Assembly: GCA_031213475.1 (NCBI GenBank)
Contig: JARUPZ010000005.1
Span: 5,948,988 to 6,012,987, forward strand
Source of the DNA: Nereocystis luetkeana
Taxonomy: Eukaryota > Sar > Phaeophyceae > Laminariales > Laminariaceae
Direction: 5' to 3'
DNA length: 64,000 nucleotides
Part shown: positions 33,990 to 44,518 of the stretch, in pieces
Position numbering within the stretch: the first letter of the stretch is position 1
How the letters are laid out: each line of letters begins with the position of its first letter
Notes under the pieces: model-generated
The model's database searches: none
The model's input: only the letters and a program-made list of their open reading frames with translations
What the model was told of the DNA's origin: nothing
Made by a program: the position numbers and the translations under genes

Positions 33990-35790
33990 CCGCCCCGTCC
34001 AAATTGAACAAGCGATACCCTACGGCTTCGGCAAGGGAGATAATACAGTTCACACATCCAGCCGCTTGACATTGTTGGTGTAGACACCGTCTTCGTCCGA
34101 TGCGCTTGGTCCGTTATCCTTTGCTTAGGACTTAAGGCTCAATTTGAGTTTGAAGTTGGAGAGATAAGTCCTTTCCTTTCCCTCAAAACTGATCGTCGTC
34201 TCAGCTCCGCCTCCACTGTTGATTAAGCAGTCAGTGTCTGCTTTTTGATCCCGATGTTGATGGGCTCTCCGTCCAGCTAGAAGAAGCCTGAAGTTATGTT
34301 GTGGATGTACACAAAGGCCGTAGTCGCCAATGGCTCCTGATCGTCCTATGTCGATACCGCAGATCCTGTCCCGGGGTTTGCACGTGGTTGTGCTTCCTCT
34401 ATCGTGAGCGTGTGGACCTCCTTCAGCTGGCCGTTGGTTTCTGTGTCCTCTGTCTTGGGCTCGGCTCGTGAGGCGCTAGATTGACACAGCTCTCGAACAG
34501 CTGGCACGTCCCCTGATGAAGCAAGTGGTGAGGTCTCAGCTGATGTTCCGGTGATGTCAGATGATGATGCTCCGGCTGATCATCCGGGGATACGAGACGG
34601 TGATCCAGCTGATGTTCCGGTGATCCCAGATGATGATCCACTGATTCCAGACGTTGATGCTCCGGTGATCCCGGATGCTGATGCCCCGATTATCCCGGGT
34701 GCTGATACTCCGATTGCCTCAGATGCTGATGCTCCGATGACCCCAGATGTTGATGATCCGATGCGCCCGGGTGATGATGTTCAGAGGATTACATGGCACC
34801 GTAGTGCTATGGTAGGGATTTTGATCACCCAGTTTCCCTCCTCCGAGATCCGAAATAGGTATCTATTTGTGTAGACGAAATCCACACACTTGGCCGGGGG
34901 TCTTCACCAGATGCCCTCTTGGCGTGCGTGCTGTCAAAGGTTTCTTCCACGCTTGGATTGTGTGCCGTACCGGCCGTCTCGTGATGCGGTGCCTCCGGTG
35001 TGACTCCAGCCGAAGCGGAAGATTCGATCCCGGGCGAAGCAGCAGATGCGTCCCCGGGTGAAATAGGAGATGCAGAAAATGATACTTCCTGATGATGATG
35101 ACGACACTCCAGCTTGTTGCGGTAGTGTTCCAGTCTCTGAGGATGGCGTTCCGGTCCCTGATGAGGAATCTTTAGTCCTTGGTGATGACTCTCCGGCCGT
35201 TGTTGTCGATGACTTGTCCTCTTCCAGAAGGTTACATGCGGATGGCTTCTCGTCGTCGTTGACGGGAGGTGGCATCGCGCTCGGTACAGCAGAGGCGATT
35301 TAAGTGCCGTTGCTCTTCGGCGGGCAAGTTCTGAGTCGTCGTGAGATGTAGTCTTGTGTACAGAACATCACTTCTGCTCAGCTTCATCGTTAGATCCTGC
35401 CTTGATCTTGGAAGATTCCTTGTTCTCCGCTTGTCGTGTGGTCCAGTAGACTTGCTATTGTTGCTGTCCCTGTTGTACTTGTTGACCAGTTCTTGATGAG
35501 TCTGCTGACCATCCCCGCACGTACCGGCCAAGTCTTCGTTCGCCCTTCCATAGTCAGCAATTGCCCTGTTGAGAGAAGCCTGAGCTCCCGTGCCGGTCAT
35601 TTCTCTTCTGTTGGTCGGGGTTTCCCTCTGATCAGGCTTGCAATGTCTTGCCGCGTGACGCCGAGTACTGCCACCAGTCTCGTATGTTAATCGTGAAACT
35701 CGCCTGGCTTGCCGCCATCGAACTTCGTCAGTCCTTTGATGCCATTATCGAGGTTGTCGCTGATGTTGAAAACCGAGCCCCCCATAATGA
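33990..35790 (-). mobile_element. Copia-type fossil C, strongly decayed
   Basis: On the minus strand the right end encodes a Copia gag start (NLDNGIKGLTKFDGGKPGEF, then RQDIASLIRGKPRP), followed by acidic and Ser-rich low-complexity sequence, and the left end has a trace of the Copia RNase H segment (KKQTLTA then STVEAE). Between them lies a 24-bp tandem repeat (see 34555-34780). It is heavily broken and shortened, probably the oldest of the three Copia copies in the window. Confidence 0.55.
34555..34780 (+). repeat. 24-bp minisatellite (GAT-GCT-CCG-GTG-ATC-CC type)
   Basis: About nine units such as GATGCTCCGATTATCCCGG, open on the plus strand as an imperfect (Val/Ile)-Pro-Asp-Ala-Asp-Ala-Pro repeat. 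It lies inside Copia fossil C, so it is taken as an expanded linker and not as a gene. Confidence 0.65.
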
Positions 35791-36289
35791 TGAGTAGTAC
35801 CTCTCCAGGCGGTCAAGTATGATACTACACCATTAGTACCGTATATAGCAGTATCTCTTGAAGCAGTTGCCGCACGATGCTCGGGGATCCCGAGCCTTTT
35901 TATTTGCCTTATGTATTATTCAGCAATCGACAGTATTCTGCTGTAGTATCATCAATATATAGGTAGGTGATGATACAGCAGTACACGCGTTCCTTCTTGA
36001 AGATACTAGCAGAGCTCCGTTAGCAGTCAGCGATGGCCGGGAGATGCTTTGCTATAGCTTCTGCTCGTGAGTCACGAGACTGACAAAATCCACGGTAGTG
36101 GATGGCGCCAAGCAGTGCCCCTAGTCTCCAGGAGTACTGTGGTTGTTTTTGGGGTAGCTATTGAAACAGCACCAAGCTGTGTAAGTACTCGACGCGATAC
36201 TATCGAGATTTGAGCTATTTGCAGGCCTCTCCTCGATGATCACACGCGGAGGCCCCTTTTGGAAATTTGCGATGTCGGGGTTTTTTAAG
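35791..36289. other. Gene-free spacer
   Basis: AT-rich sequence with AGTATCAT and CAGTAGT-like words, probably decayed repeat DNA. No gene is supported. Confidence 0.4.
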
Positions 36290-37520
36290 AGACAGGCGGT
36301 GGTACCGTCGGGGATTGCTTTTACTAATAGCGCAGTCAGGGTTCCTGTAACAGACGGTGGTACCGTCGGCAATTGCTTATTCTAGCGAAGTCAGGGTTCC
36401 TTTAAGAGACGGCAGTAGACCACCGGGATTTGCTTTGCAACTGCAGCTCAGATTGTTAGAGGCTTGCGATCCACTATGTGGAATACACCAGGCAGCGCTG
36501 CTTATCCCCAGCGGTGCTGTGGGTTGTGGCGAAGTTGTCCTTAATAGCGTACAGCATATACTCGACGTTTTGAACGAGATGTTTGTGTTCTCTAGGCTCC
36601 TGTTCCTCGATGGGTGGTCCTGTCAGAAAATTATAAAGTCAGGGACTCCTTTGGCAGACAACTATCACGCTTGTCGGGAGTTTGCTCCTACACCGCTGTT
36701 GCTTATGTATGAAGTACGCCTCTCAGAGCTCCTATCCTTAGCGTGCTGGGATGTGTTGAAGTTGCATTTGACGGCGTTCAGCAATTACTGTTAATAGTAT
36801 AACACTCGACCTTGGGTCGAGATTTTGGAGTCCACAATTCGTATGAGAAATGTGGCAGGAGGCGAGATGTACACACACTTCCAACAACGCAGTGATGCTC
36901 GCTGGGTATATCGCACCGATGATACAGTCCTAACTGCAATACGTTAGCACAACAGTTAGTTGTTAGCAGACGCCCATCTATGCGGGACCCTCTGGAAGCA
37001 CGCAGTACAACTGATACCGCTCACTTTTACGTTTGGCATTGGGGTCATACTTGTATGATTCTGCAGCAGTACGAGTAGCACACCCAGGTATAGTACGTAG
37101 CAGTACCGTATGATCAAGACACGAGAAGGAAATTGTCGTATCCTCCTCGGAGAAACTGTTCGAACTAGTTCTTTGCTTCAACAGTCGTGTGGGGTCACAG
37201 ACCTACGTCAAGTCCAGTGACGACTGTAAAAAGGAAAATCTATCTGGCGACGATGGCCTTCTTGAAAAAATCGTCGTTCAGCGCTCCTTTGATAGATGGC
37301 AGAGTGCTTATCGGGAGTCAACTTATTTACCGCTGTTGCTCGGAGAGTATGAGGCTTACGATCCGCAAAATGGACTATGCTCAGCAGAGCTCCTAACCTT
37401 CAGGCGTGCTGGGTTGTGATGTGGAGTTGCTGCGGATCAGCGTACAACAGTTATACTCGAGTTTTGCTCGAGGTTGGTGGTCCTGTGAAAAACCAAAGGG
37501 GAGCATGTGAGATTGTCACA
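36290..37520 (+). repeat. Degenerate tandem repeat, about 260-300 bp units
   Basis: Units share AGGGTTCCTTTAAGAGACGG or GGACTCCTTTGGCAGAC at the start, TACACCGCTGTTGCT or TACCGCTGTTGCTC, GTATGAGGCTTGCGATCC, GCAGAGCTCCTA, and GTGCTGGGTTGTG near the end. At least three and probably four units are present (near 36300, 36380, 36640 and 37270). Divergence is high. No coding function is seen. Confidence 0.55.
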
Positions 37521-38069
37521 GCTCCTTCGTAAGCAGTGTTGCTCTGTGGGTATCTCTATCACAGTTGCGGCCATTAGACTACAGCAGTAGTGAACTACAG
37601 CAGTTGTGAACTACACCAATAGTAGAATGCCCTACCCAGGATCCTCTTGAAAACATGCGGTATCTGTATCACGTGTCACTCACGTCTCAACAAAGTGCGT
37701 AGACCTTCGATGTTTGTTTCTTCTCGTCGTAGAAGAAGCTCCCTTTTCGTACGTAGCGGCGGTTTTTTATCTTGAAAAAGGTCCAGTTCTCCTTCTGTCG
37801 TATCGTGAGCCAGTAGTAGGTGTGGCGGTCTTGGGCCACCGTTGCTATTAATATTAGCTTGCCGCGTTTACGAGTTCCGAGGCTCATAACCTATCAGGTA
37901 TAGCGATTCGGCTGGCGAGGCCCAGGATTCTGCACGTGACCAAACACGGTTTTTCAGATAGAAACAAAACGAATGGCCACAAGCAGCCTCGTTCCGTTTC
38001 GCTCGTTCTGATGCTCCTTGAAGGGAGTTCACGCCCTGGTACGTCAGACACGCTCATCGGGCGCACTTT
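37521..38069. other. Spacer between two tandem arrays
   Basis: Contains triplet-like AGTAGTGAACTACAGCAG repeats near 37585. No gene is supported. Confidence 0.4.
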
Positions 38070-38580
38070 ATACGTACATGTTCGAAGTAGAGCGCCTCTG
38101 AACTGCAGTACTGTACAGCTGCTGCTTGAGCAGAAGTAGTACTCGTATTTCAATGCGCCTCCAGAGATCAGATTTTGCAGCAGCAGTAGACAGTCCGAGC
38201 ATGTACGACCACCTTGTATGATACCCTCCAATATGATTGGTGGGTTTTTCTCATCGAACTCACAACACTCGGTCGAATTCATGCTCTCCAACAACCTCCT
38301 TCAGTTCGACCGGCGAAAACGAAGCTTGTACGTACATATTCGAATTCGCCGAAAGTCTCTGAACTACTACCATTGTACAGCTGCTGCTGTAGTAGCACCC
38401 ATATTTCAAGGCGCCTCCAGAGGTCAGACATTCCTTGCAGCAGCAGTAGACAGTCCGAGCACGTACGATATCCTCCGATGTGATTGGTCGGTTTTTCATA
38501 TCGAACTCACAACACTCGGCCGAATTCAAACTCCCCAACAACCTTCATTACATTCCACCGGCGAAAAAAATGACGTGACG
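38070..38580 (+). repeat. Tandem repeat, 1.9 copies of a 260-bp unit
   Basis: The unit GTACATATTCGAA, CTCTGAACT, TGTACAGCTGCTGCT, GCGCCTCCAGAG, GCAGCAGCAGTAGACAGTCC, GATTGGT, GAACTCACAACACTCGG, CCGGCGAAAA occurs at about 38075-38330 and again at 38333-38575. The copies are about 85 percent alike by eye. Confidence 0.75.
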
Positions 38581-38800
38581 AATTGTAAACACCAAATCAC
38601 CGGGATAGACAACGATCAGGTACCAAGAACGGCGCGATCCCCCGAGAAGGCGCGTGTAGTCGACCCGCGAAGAGAGAGAGTCAAGGGAAGGCAGCCACCG
38701 AGTAAGGCAAAGCCGAGGGGTTCAAACAGGCCGATGGCGGCCCGCAAAGCATGGCAGTCGGTAGAAAGCGGTAGCATCGGTAAGACCGAGAGATCGAACC

Positions 38801-39085
38801 TTGGAGATACAAAAGCTAAGATCGAGCATGTCACAATACGCTCTTGGCGGAGCTACAACAACGAAACAAATCTCCAGGACCGGAGAAAATAGAACCTCCG
38901 TGCCTCCTCTCCCCAGCAAATATCCTTCGAGTTCGGGGTCGCCGCGCTCGTCGGTGGCGCGAGACTCCGACACGCGCGCACGGGAGAACACCCGTCGGAG
39001 CCAGGCGAGCGCGACCCTCGAGGAAAGCGATCGAAAAAGCAAGCACGAAGGGAGGGAAGCGAAGGCGTCTGGAGTCCCAGACTAA
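38801..39085 (+). CDS. Hypothetical Ser/Arg-rich protein fragment
   Basis: A 94-codon plus-strand frame, hydrophilic and probably disordered, with TTTKQISRTGENRTSVPPLP, SSSGSPRSSVARDSDTRARE and a charged tail (ESDRKSKHEGREAKASG). Composition is protein-like, but two other frames are also open over the same GC-rich purine segment. No domain is recognised. It may be a 5' exon or non-coding. Confidence 0.25.
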   Translation: MEIQKLRSSMSQYALGGATTTKQISRTGENRTSVPPLPSKYPSSSGSPRSSVARDSDTRARENTRRSQASATLEESDRKSKHEGREAKASGVPD

Positions 39086-39204
39086 ATTCAAGACGAATTC
39101 GGAAGCGAAGGCTCGCTCACAGCTTTAGAGAAGGACAATATATATACCATGGTATATACATATATATATTTATACTGAAGTATATCTATATGTATAATAT
39201 GCAT

Positions 39205-39430
39205 TTTTGTTTTTTAGGCATGCTGCTCTCCGGCGACCGAGGGGCTTTCTCGCACTTTCGGCTGCGGGACACGCTAGGGGGCCGTGGGTACCTTACGACG
39301 CATGTCTGGATCCCGGCCGAGCACCGTGGCTGTGCTCGGTGCATTGAACGTCGGTGAACTGGCTCCAAAAACCAAGGGATTGCTTTCCGCCTTGCCGAGC
39401 CGAGTAGGTGACATGGAAAACCCCACCTGT
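39205..39430 (-). repeat. Interspersed repeat family C, minus copy
   Basis: Inverted counterpart of 13262-13470, about 26 kb away, with the same landmarks (GGCATGCTGCT, CGCACTTTCGGCTGCGGG, GCATGTCTGG, CCGGCCGAGCACCGT, CCGAGTAGGTGACAT). It is preceded by an AT-rich palindromic stretch at 39137-39205. Confidence 0.6.
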
Positions 39431-39755
39431 TTCAGACTTTTTCGTAAATAGTTCACCACCAATGGGGCTGGATGGCGTTACTGCAGACCAACCATCGTCC
39501 CGAAAGCTGAACTGACAATTCTGGGATACGAATGACTGACTATTTGTGTGGGGGGCAAAAATAAATTTGGTGCCCATCGGGGAATGGGCACGACGGGTTT
39601 GCAATGAGCGAAGCTGAAGTCGAAAGGGGTCACGCGGAGTGTAAATACCTGAGGAGAGCGCTAGCATACACAGCACGTAATCTTTGGACCTTGCCCGTTA
39701 GAGCTTCGCCGGCAGGTCGTTGTGGAAGCTCAAATGTGTCCCAACTCGATTGCAG

Positions 39756-39911
39756 TGATGCAGCCCGAGACAATTGCTCTCTCAATGACGAATTGGGAGA
39801 GAAATGGAACTGATATGGGGCAGCTGAGTGAGTCGGGGATGGCCGTCGTCGCTTTACACGCCAGGAAGTGGTGTTCTTTGAGGAGCTGTGGTCTGCCTAG
39901 AGCGCTCCCAG
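39756..39911 (+). CDS. Host-type exon with strong splice donor
   Basis: Acceptor CGATTGCAG and donor CAG|GTAAGT, the best donor consensus in the region. In one frame it encodes MQPETIALSMTNWERNGTD, then LSESGMAVVALHARKWCSLR. The product is not recognised. It may start a host gene that continues with the exons near 40700 and 40892, but the reading phases do not join directly, so an exon is missing or this is a separate gene. Confidence 0.4.
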
Positions 39912-40700
39912 GTAAGTGAAACAAGTCCACCTGGCCAGGCTGGGACTACGAATACAAGTTCGTAGTGAGGTTTAGACCTTACCAGTGTTGTACTCCATTT
40001 TTGTTTTGAGCCTCACGCAGTTCCACTTAGCCTTTGTTGCATACCAGGTACAGATACCTGGTATCCTCTTCACGAGTTACAGAACGCTGCAGCAGTACAC
40101 AGGCAGAGTGGAGGCTGCAGTACTTCTACCTGCTACGCTTAATCTAGAGTAGTATGTACTAGACCAAGAGCGAGCGCGCCTAGGGCTAGTCGTGGACTAC
40201 TGCTTGCCCTGCTCTACTCTGCTTGTGTTGCGGAGCGCTTGAATGTGATGTTCCTCGAGCTCTCTCTGCTAAGTTTCTTACTGCGATTACTACGAAACAA
40301 GTTCGTATTTTGGTGCGCACTTGAGAAACATGCTCACGAAATCGTGGCTCGGTGCTTCACGAAAAAAACAAAAACTGGGTGTGAGAAATTAAGCTCAATC
40401 TGACCAACAAGAAAGGTAAGTAGACCTATGAAGCACCAGTGATCGACATCCACACGGGATACGGAACACTCTCAGAGCATGGAAAAAATAGCAGAGGAAA
40501 TAGCTTTTGAGAGCGCAGCGAGGCAAGAAAAAGTCCTATAAAACATGCAACGGTTGATGAGAGCCCAGAACATAAGAAACTACCGTGTAAGAAATGCACC
40601 GGTTGTTCAGAGTCCGGTAAGAAATACACCTTCCCTTTTAAGACATACCAGGTATCGGTGGTGAGTGCACATACTCTAAGGCATTGAGCCTCGACGCCAG
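39912..40700. other. Intron-like stretch
   Basis: No supported coding sequence. It has an inverted motif pair TACCAGGTA (40042) and TACCTGGTA (40055) only 4 bp apart, able to form a hairpin, and a third site at 40646. Confidence 0.4.
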
Positions 40701-40815
40701 AGGTCTGACATATGTGACGACGATATGGTTATGTGAGGTGCTATGGAAGTTTCCCTACGCGCAACCGGAGGCGGTTCTCCGATCGCGTGCAATCGTCGTG
40801 TTCATCATGCGTCCC
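40701..40815 (+). CDS. Host-type exon, candidate
   Basis: Acceptor GACGCCAG, donor GTAAGC. It encodes LTYVTTIWLCEVLWKFPYAQ then AVLRSRAIVVFIMRP, ending in phase 0, which matches the phase of the exon starting at 40892. The hydrophobic content could mean a membrane segment. No family is recognised. Confidence 0.35.
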
Positions 40816-40891
40816 GTAAGCGTTGTTGTTGGCAGCATGGAGAAACCCCTACGTAACAAGTCATACGATTTTGTTTCATCTATTTACTCAG

Positions 40892-41062
40892 GTTCGTAAA
40901 GTCGCGAAGTGGTTTGTGGCCAAGCTTTCCTTCCGCTTCTGCAAGCAGAATGATGCATCGGAGGGGCTAACGGACCGAGGAAAGGCTACGGAGGGTGACC
41001 ATCAGGTGGAACTCTACACAACACGTGTTTGCCTCCTTTTAAATGTAGCGCTTTCAAAGTGA
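40892..41062 (+). CDS. Host-type exon, candidate C-terminal
   Basis: Acceptor TTTACTCAG followed in phase 0 by VRKVAKWFVAKLSFRFCKQ, then NDASEGLTDRGKATEGDHQ. It can read on to a stop at 41060 (VELYTTRVCLLLNVALSK) or splice at the weak donor after CATCAG at 41005. Its phase joins to the preceding exon. Basic and mixed-charge sequence, no domain recognised. Confidence 0.45.
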   Translation, partial: VRKVAKWFVAKLSFRFCKQNDASEGLTDRGKATEGDHQVELYTTRVCLLLNVALSK

Positions 41063-41294
41063 TTCCTCGGTCGAATTTGGTCTAGAGTCTATTACTTCAT
41101 GTTCCGACTTTTGCTTGTCTGGGGGGGGGTGAACAAAAGAGGGCTACTATTTTTCTCCTTCCCCTTTCGTCCCCTTTCGCACCCTATTCCCCCCCCCTTC
41201 CGATAACTGCGCTTTCTTACCAAATAAACACGCCCTGTTATTGCAACGTCGCGTTAAGCAGGGTCAAGAGCCCAGGGGCTTGTCAAGGTAAATT

Positions 41295-41983
41295 ATGTTC
41301 GTAGAGGGTCAGCGGACTGTTGAACGCAACAGCCGAGTTGGCGGCAAGTCCTACGTAGCCGGCGTGGAAATTCAGCCGTGGGGCTCTGATCTCTACACCT
41401 TCCATGCCGCCGTGGCAGATGCCCTCTTCAAGGCCGGTGAGGAAGAGGTGAGAAATACGTAGGCTGCCCGTTGAACCGCAGCGCTGTGAATGCTTTCTTA
41501 TATTGTTTTCATTTCATGCCGGGTGTTTAGCTATGTTCTAATCTTGTTGCCGCTGTTGGGGTATTGTTTCTGGACTTTCAGCTGGTCCCCGCAGTGGATC
41601 GTTGACGCCGGCAAATTGAATAGGCGCGTCACGCGGCCTTATTTCTAGCTATTGTGATTGCATTTATTTGCCATCCGACAATGCGCGGCAGGAGCTTCAA
41701 CGTTGAACACTCAGAAACATAACATTCCCCGAAAGAAGAAAACCAGGGGAAACCAAAATAAAATGGAAACCTATGCACATAGTCTAACTCACTTCTGTAC
41801 TACTTCTGCTCAACCTCTGTCTAATCCATTTACTGTCGTTTCGCCTTCCTTCTCATTACATTTTTGTTTGCGATCGATAAACAGGACAATGACTTCATGC
41901 TCCTGGGGTTCATGCCGCATGCTTCGGGATTTTTTTCTTGCTATGGACGGAACGCTCCGTGTTGCTGCAAGGGCTATGAATAA
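41295..41983 (+). CDS. Small two-exon host gene, unknown
   Basis: Exon 1 (41295-41447) begins ATG with an in-frame stop two codons upstream and encodes MFVEGQRTVERNSRVGGKSY, VAGVEIQPWGSDLYTFHAAV, ADALFKAGEEE, ending phase 0 at GTGAGA. Exon 2 (41885-41983) follows the acceptor CGATAAACAG and encodes DNDFMLLGFMPHASGFFSCY then GRNAPCCCKGYE and a stop, 83 residues in all. The clean phase, the coding-like first exon and the Cys-rich C-terminus support a real gene. The product is not recognised. Exon 2 is less certain than exon 1, and further exons may exist downstream. Confidence 0.5.
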
Positions 41984-42976
41984 GCGGAAGCATGCACGGC
42001 AGTCGGGACTGAGAAGACGGGGGTGGGAGCGGGGGTAGGATCGGGTACGGGGGCGGGAGCAGGGGTGGCGCTGAGAGTAGCGTTTCCAGTCAGTCGAAAC
42101 CCTTGCAGAGGGTGGTGTGGGGAGAAGCGTGGCGGGGGAAAGGGCGGGGGTGGTGTCGGGAGCGGAGGTTTTGCAATCCAGCCAACCCAAGCCCACGGAA
42201 CAAATGGTTTTGGGGGTAGCAAGGGGGGAAGCACCGGGTAGTGTAGAGGGTTTCAGTTCCATCTGAACTTTGCAGGCAATGTCGGTTGGGTGTAGGCTGC
42301 TAGAATCCTGTACACATGAAACGAAATGCATTCCGGTACTACTACGTATATGCCCAATGAGCGTGTTGTGTTGCGTGTTGAACAGCGTGTTTGTGGGTAA
42401 GTGATGTATAGGAGGGGGCGCGCTATGTTGTTTCTGTTTTGATTCGTTCGTCCTTGCGGGTATTCCTCGCGGGTGTTGTTACTGGTTGGATGATACCTGG
42501 TATGTGCTTTTGTTTATGTATTCGTTGTTCTGGATGTTTGGCGTTCACTCTTGCGCCGTGCTGCTTTCTTGTGATGATTAATGTGCGGTATTGTACACGT
42601 AGCTCTTACCCTTCTACGACTCTATTTACTACTATTGTGCAGAATGTGTTCATATGTGTGTACGCTTGTTGCATGTTGCAAGAAGTACAATCACGTGTGA
42701 GAATAGAGGCACTGTTTGCTCCATTGAAGTAGGATCTGCGTTTTGTCGGACGGCGAACGAACCACCTGGTAACACTATTACGTTGATGTGACGAGATAAC
42801 GCCGAGAGAGAGCAGCGACCGAGGCCGTTTACAGCCTTTGGCTTGAATGCCTCTCCATAGCGGGGTGCGTGAGGCTTTCACTATTTAGTTATTGACTGCT
42901 GTTGTGTGTCTGTCAGTGTGCTGGTTTGTCCGTCTCCCGGAAGATAGATTGCGTTTATGCCTTATTTTCATCACAG
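41984..42976. other. G-rich and T/G-rich intron-like sequence
   Basis: At 42020-42180 the plus strand has repeated GGGGGCGGGAGC-type words. TACCTGGTA occurs at 42494. The remaining sequence resembles introns of the tyrosinase-like gene in its T/G bias. No gene is supported. Confidence 0.4.
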
Positions 42977-43116
42977 TGCGAGACCTGCAGAGCACCGATT
43001 CCAACGAACGCCGGTTGCACAAAAGCAGGCATGCACACGGTAGCCCGTGGGCCTGGTTTCGTTTCAACGTCTCCCGGGTTGGCCTCCGTGTCCAGTTTAT
43101 TTCACATTTTGATTGA
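42977..43116 (+). CDS. Host-type terminal exon, unknown
   Basis: Acceptor TTCATCACAG followed by a frame reading RDLQSTDSNERRLHKSRHAH, GSPWAWFRFNVSRVGLRVQF, ISHFD and a stop at 43114. The composition is that of a folded domain edge. A second frame over the same bases starts CETCRAPIPTNAGC, which is less likely because it runs into repetitive sequence. No family is recognised. Confidence 0.4.
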
Positions 43117-43996
43117 TTATGTCATGTGGCTACAATGCATTGCAGCGCAACAGCTTTTCTGCGGGGGTGGGGGGATGGGGGGGCTTTATTATCAGATTGA
43201 TCGTATTAACTGTGTATTTTAGTACTATGATGATACTATGACCTACTGCTAATACTTTACGCATACTGTACATACGAAAGGTGCTCGTGTGTAATACTCG
43301 CGGAGAATAGTATGAACTGTTAGAATTGCTACCACTACCCTTGTTACTGCGACTATACGCGTACCTACCGTCGTATTTTTCACTGTGACTACAGTAGTAG
43401 CAATAGTAGTGACGACCACTACCACTACCGTTGCTACTGCTGTACCTACGACTACTGACCAAAAGAGGGCGATGATGGACCCTGTTTGACAATAATTCAC
43501 AATAATTCCCCGCGTACAACACCCTGACAAACATACAGCATAAGAGTAGAGTGTTGCAGCAGTACTGCTCCTGCTGTATGACGTTGTAACCTACCCCGAG
43601 GCGCATACAGAAAAGTCCAGCATGCTTCGTACGATATTATTTCGAGAGTTAGTCGTGTTTTGGTTCGTGCAAACGCGTGTTGTTGCACAGCAACACAGCA
43701 TAATACACGCAGGCACACGTTTGAACACAGGTCTGCACACAACTGGGCCACTTTGGCCCAGCGAAGAACACGAGGTCAGGCAACAGGCAAGCACCCACAA
43801 GGTGTGGCAGTTGAGAGTTTTTTGGGGGAGTTTTTTGGGGGCCTGTATCTTAAGACGATATCCAGTGTGTGATAGGCATTTCAAATGTTACTAATACTCA
43901 GCGATTGATTATAAAAACAATCGCTGCAGAAATTGTAAGAAAAATATTAAACAGAAATGGGCAGATGGGCATGTGCCCATCGGTGCCCATGGAGTG
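43117..43996. other. Stretch without a supported gene
   Basis: A GTAGT/ACTAC triplet-rich patch lies at 43330-43460. Overlapping frames on both strands at 43590-43890 encode mirror-image low-quality peptides. Two GTTTTTTGGGGG units are adjacent near 43820. Confidence 0.4.
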
Positions 43997-44345
43997 CGAG
44001 GGCCTTTAACAATCTGGGAGACGGGATCGGAGGACCTTTAACCATCTGGGAGAAGGGATCTTTAGGTTGGGAGGCTGTTCAGGAGTTTTGGTTCCTGTTG
44101 GGATCAAGGTACAAGCGAGGACCCAACCCAACCCCTGACTCTATCCCTCACCCTAACCCTAACCCTGACCCCAAACCGCAGCCAAAACGGGCCAAAACTC
44201 GGCATAAACGCGGCTGCGCCGCGTTTGCATCGAATCAGGAAATTTCTCAGTTGCGGACGACGATTCCGAAGTAAGTGCAGACCACGCTACGTATTTTTCA
44301 AGTCTAAAACATCCCTAACCATCCCTTCTCCCAGATTGCTAAACC
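43997..44345. repeat. Imperfect inverted-repeat element enclosing telomere-like repeats
   Basis: The left arm (CCTTTAACAATCTGGGAGACG, duplicated once at 44034) and the right arm (CCCTTCTCCCAGATTGCTAAA, 44322-44342) are inverted and match over about 25 bp. Between them lie a CCCTAA array (44146-44172) and GC-rich sequence. This looks like a foldback or MITE-type element that has carried or captured telomeric repeats. Confidence 0.45.
44146..44172 (-). repeat. Interstitial telomere-like repeat (CCCTAA)n
   Basis: About four units of CCCTAA type, two perfect and the others with one change (CCCTCA, CCCTGA). The opposite-strand version lies at 58946-58978. Confidence 0.7.
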
Positions 44346-44461
44346 TACTCGTGCTAAACCTACCCTGGAGTGCCCATTGCCCCTTTTTTACTTGAAAATA
44401 AGTTTTTCACCCCAATGGGATGATAGTTATTCCCGTTGCTTCCCTCTGCTGTACATATATA

Positions 44462-44465
44462 TACC

Positions 44466-44507
<42 letters not shown>

Positions 44508-44518
44508 CATACCTGGTA
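44462..44518. repeat. Hairpin: TACCAGGTA, (TA)n, TACCTGGTA
   Basis: An inverted pair of the window's enriched 9-mer flanks about 40 bp of nearly pure TA. It stands at the edge of the inverted family A copy. Confidence 0.7.
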
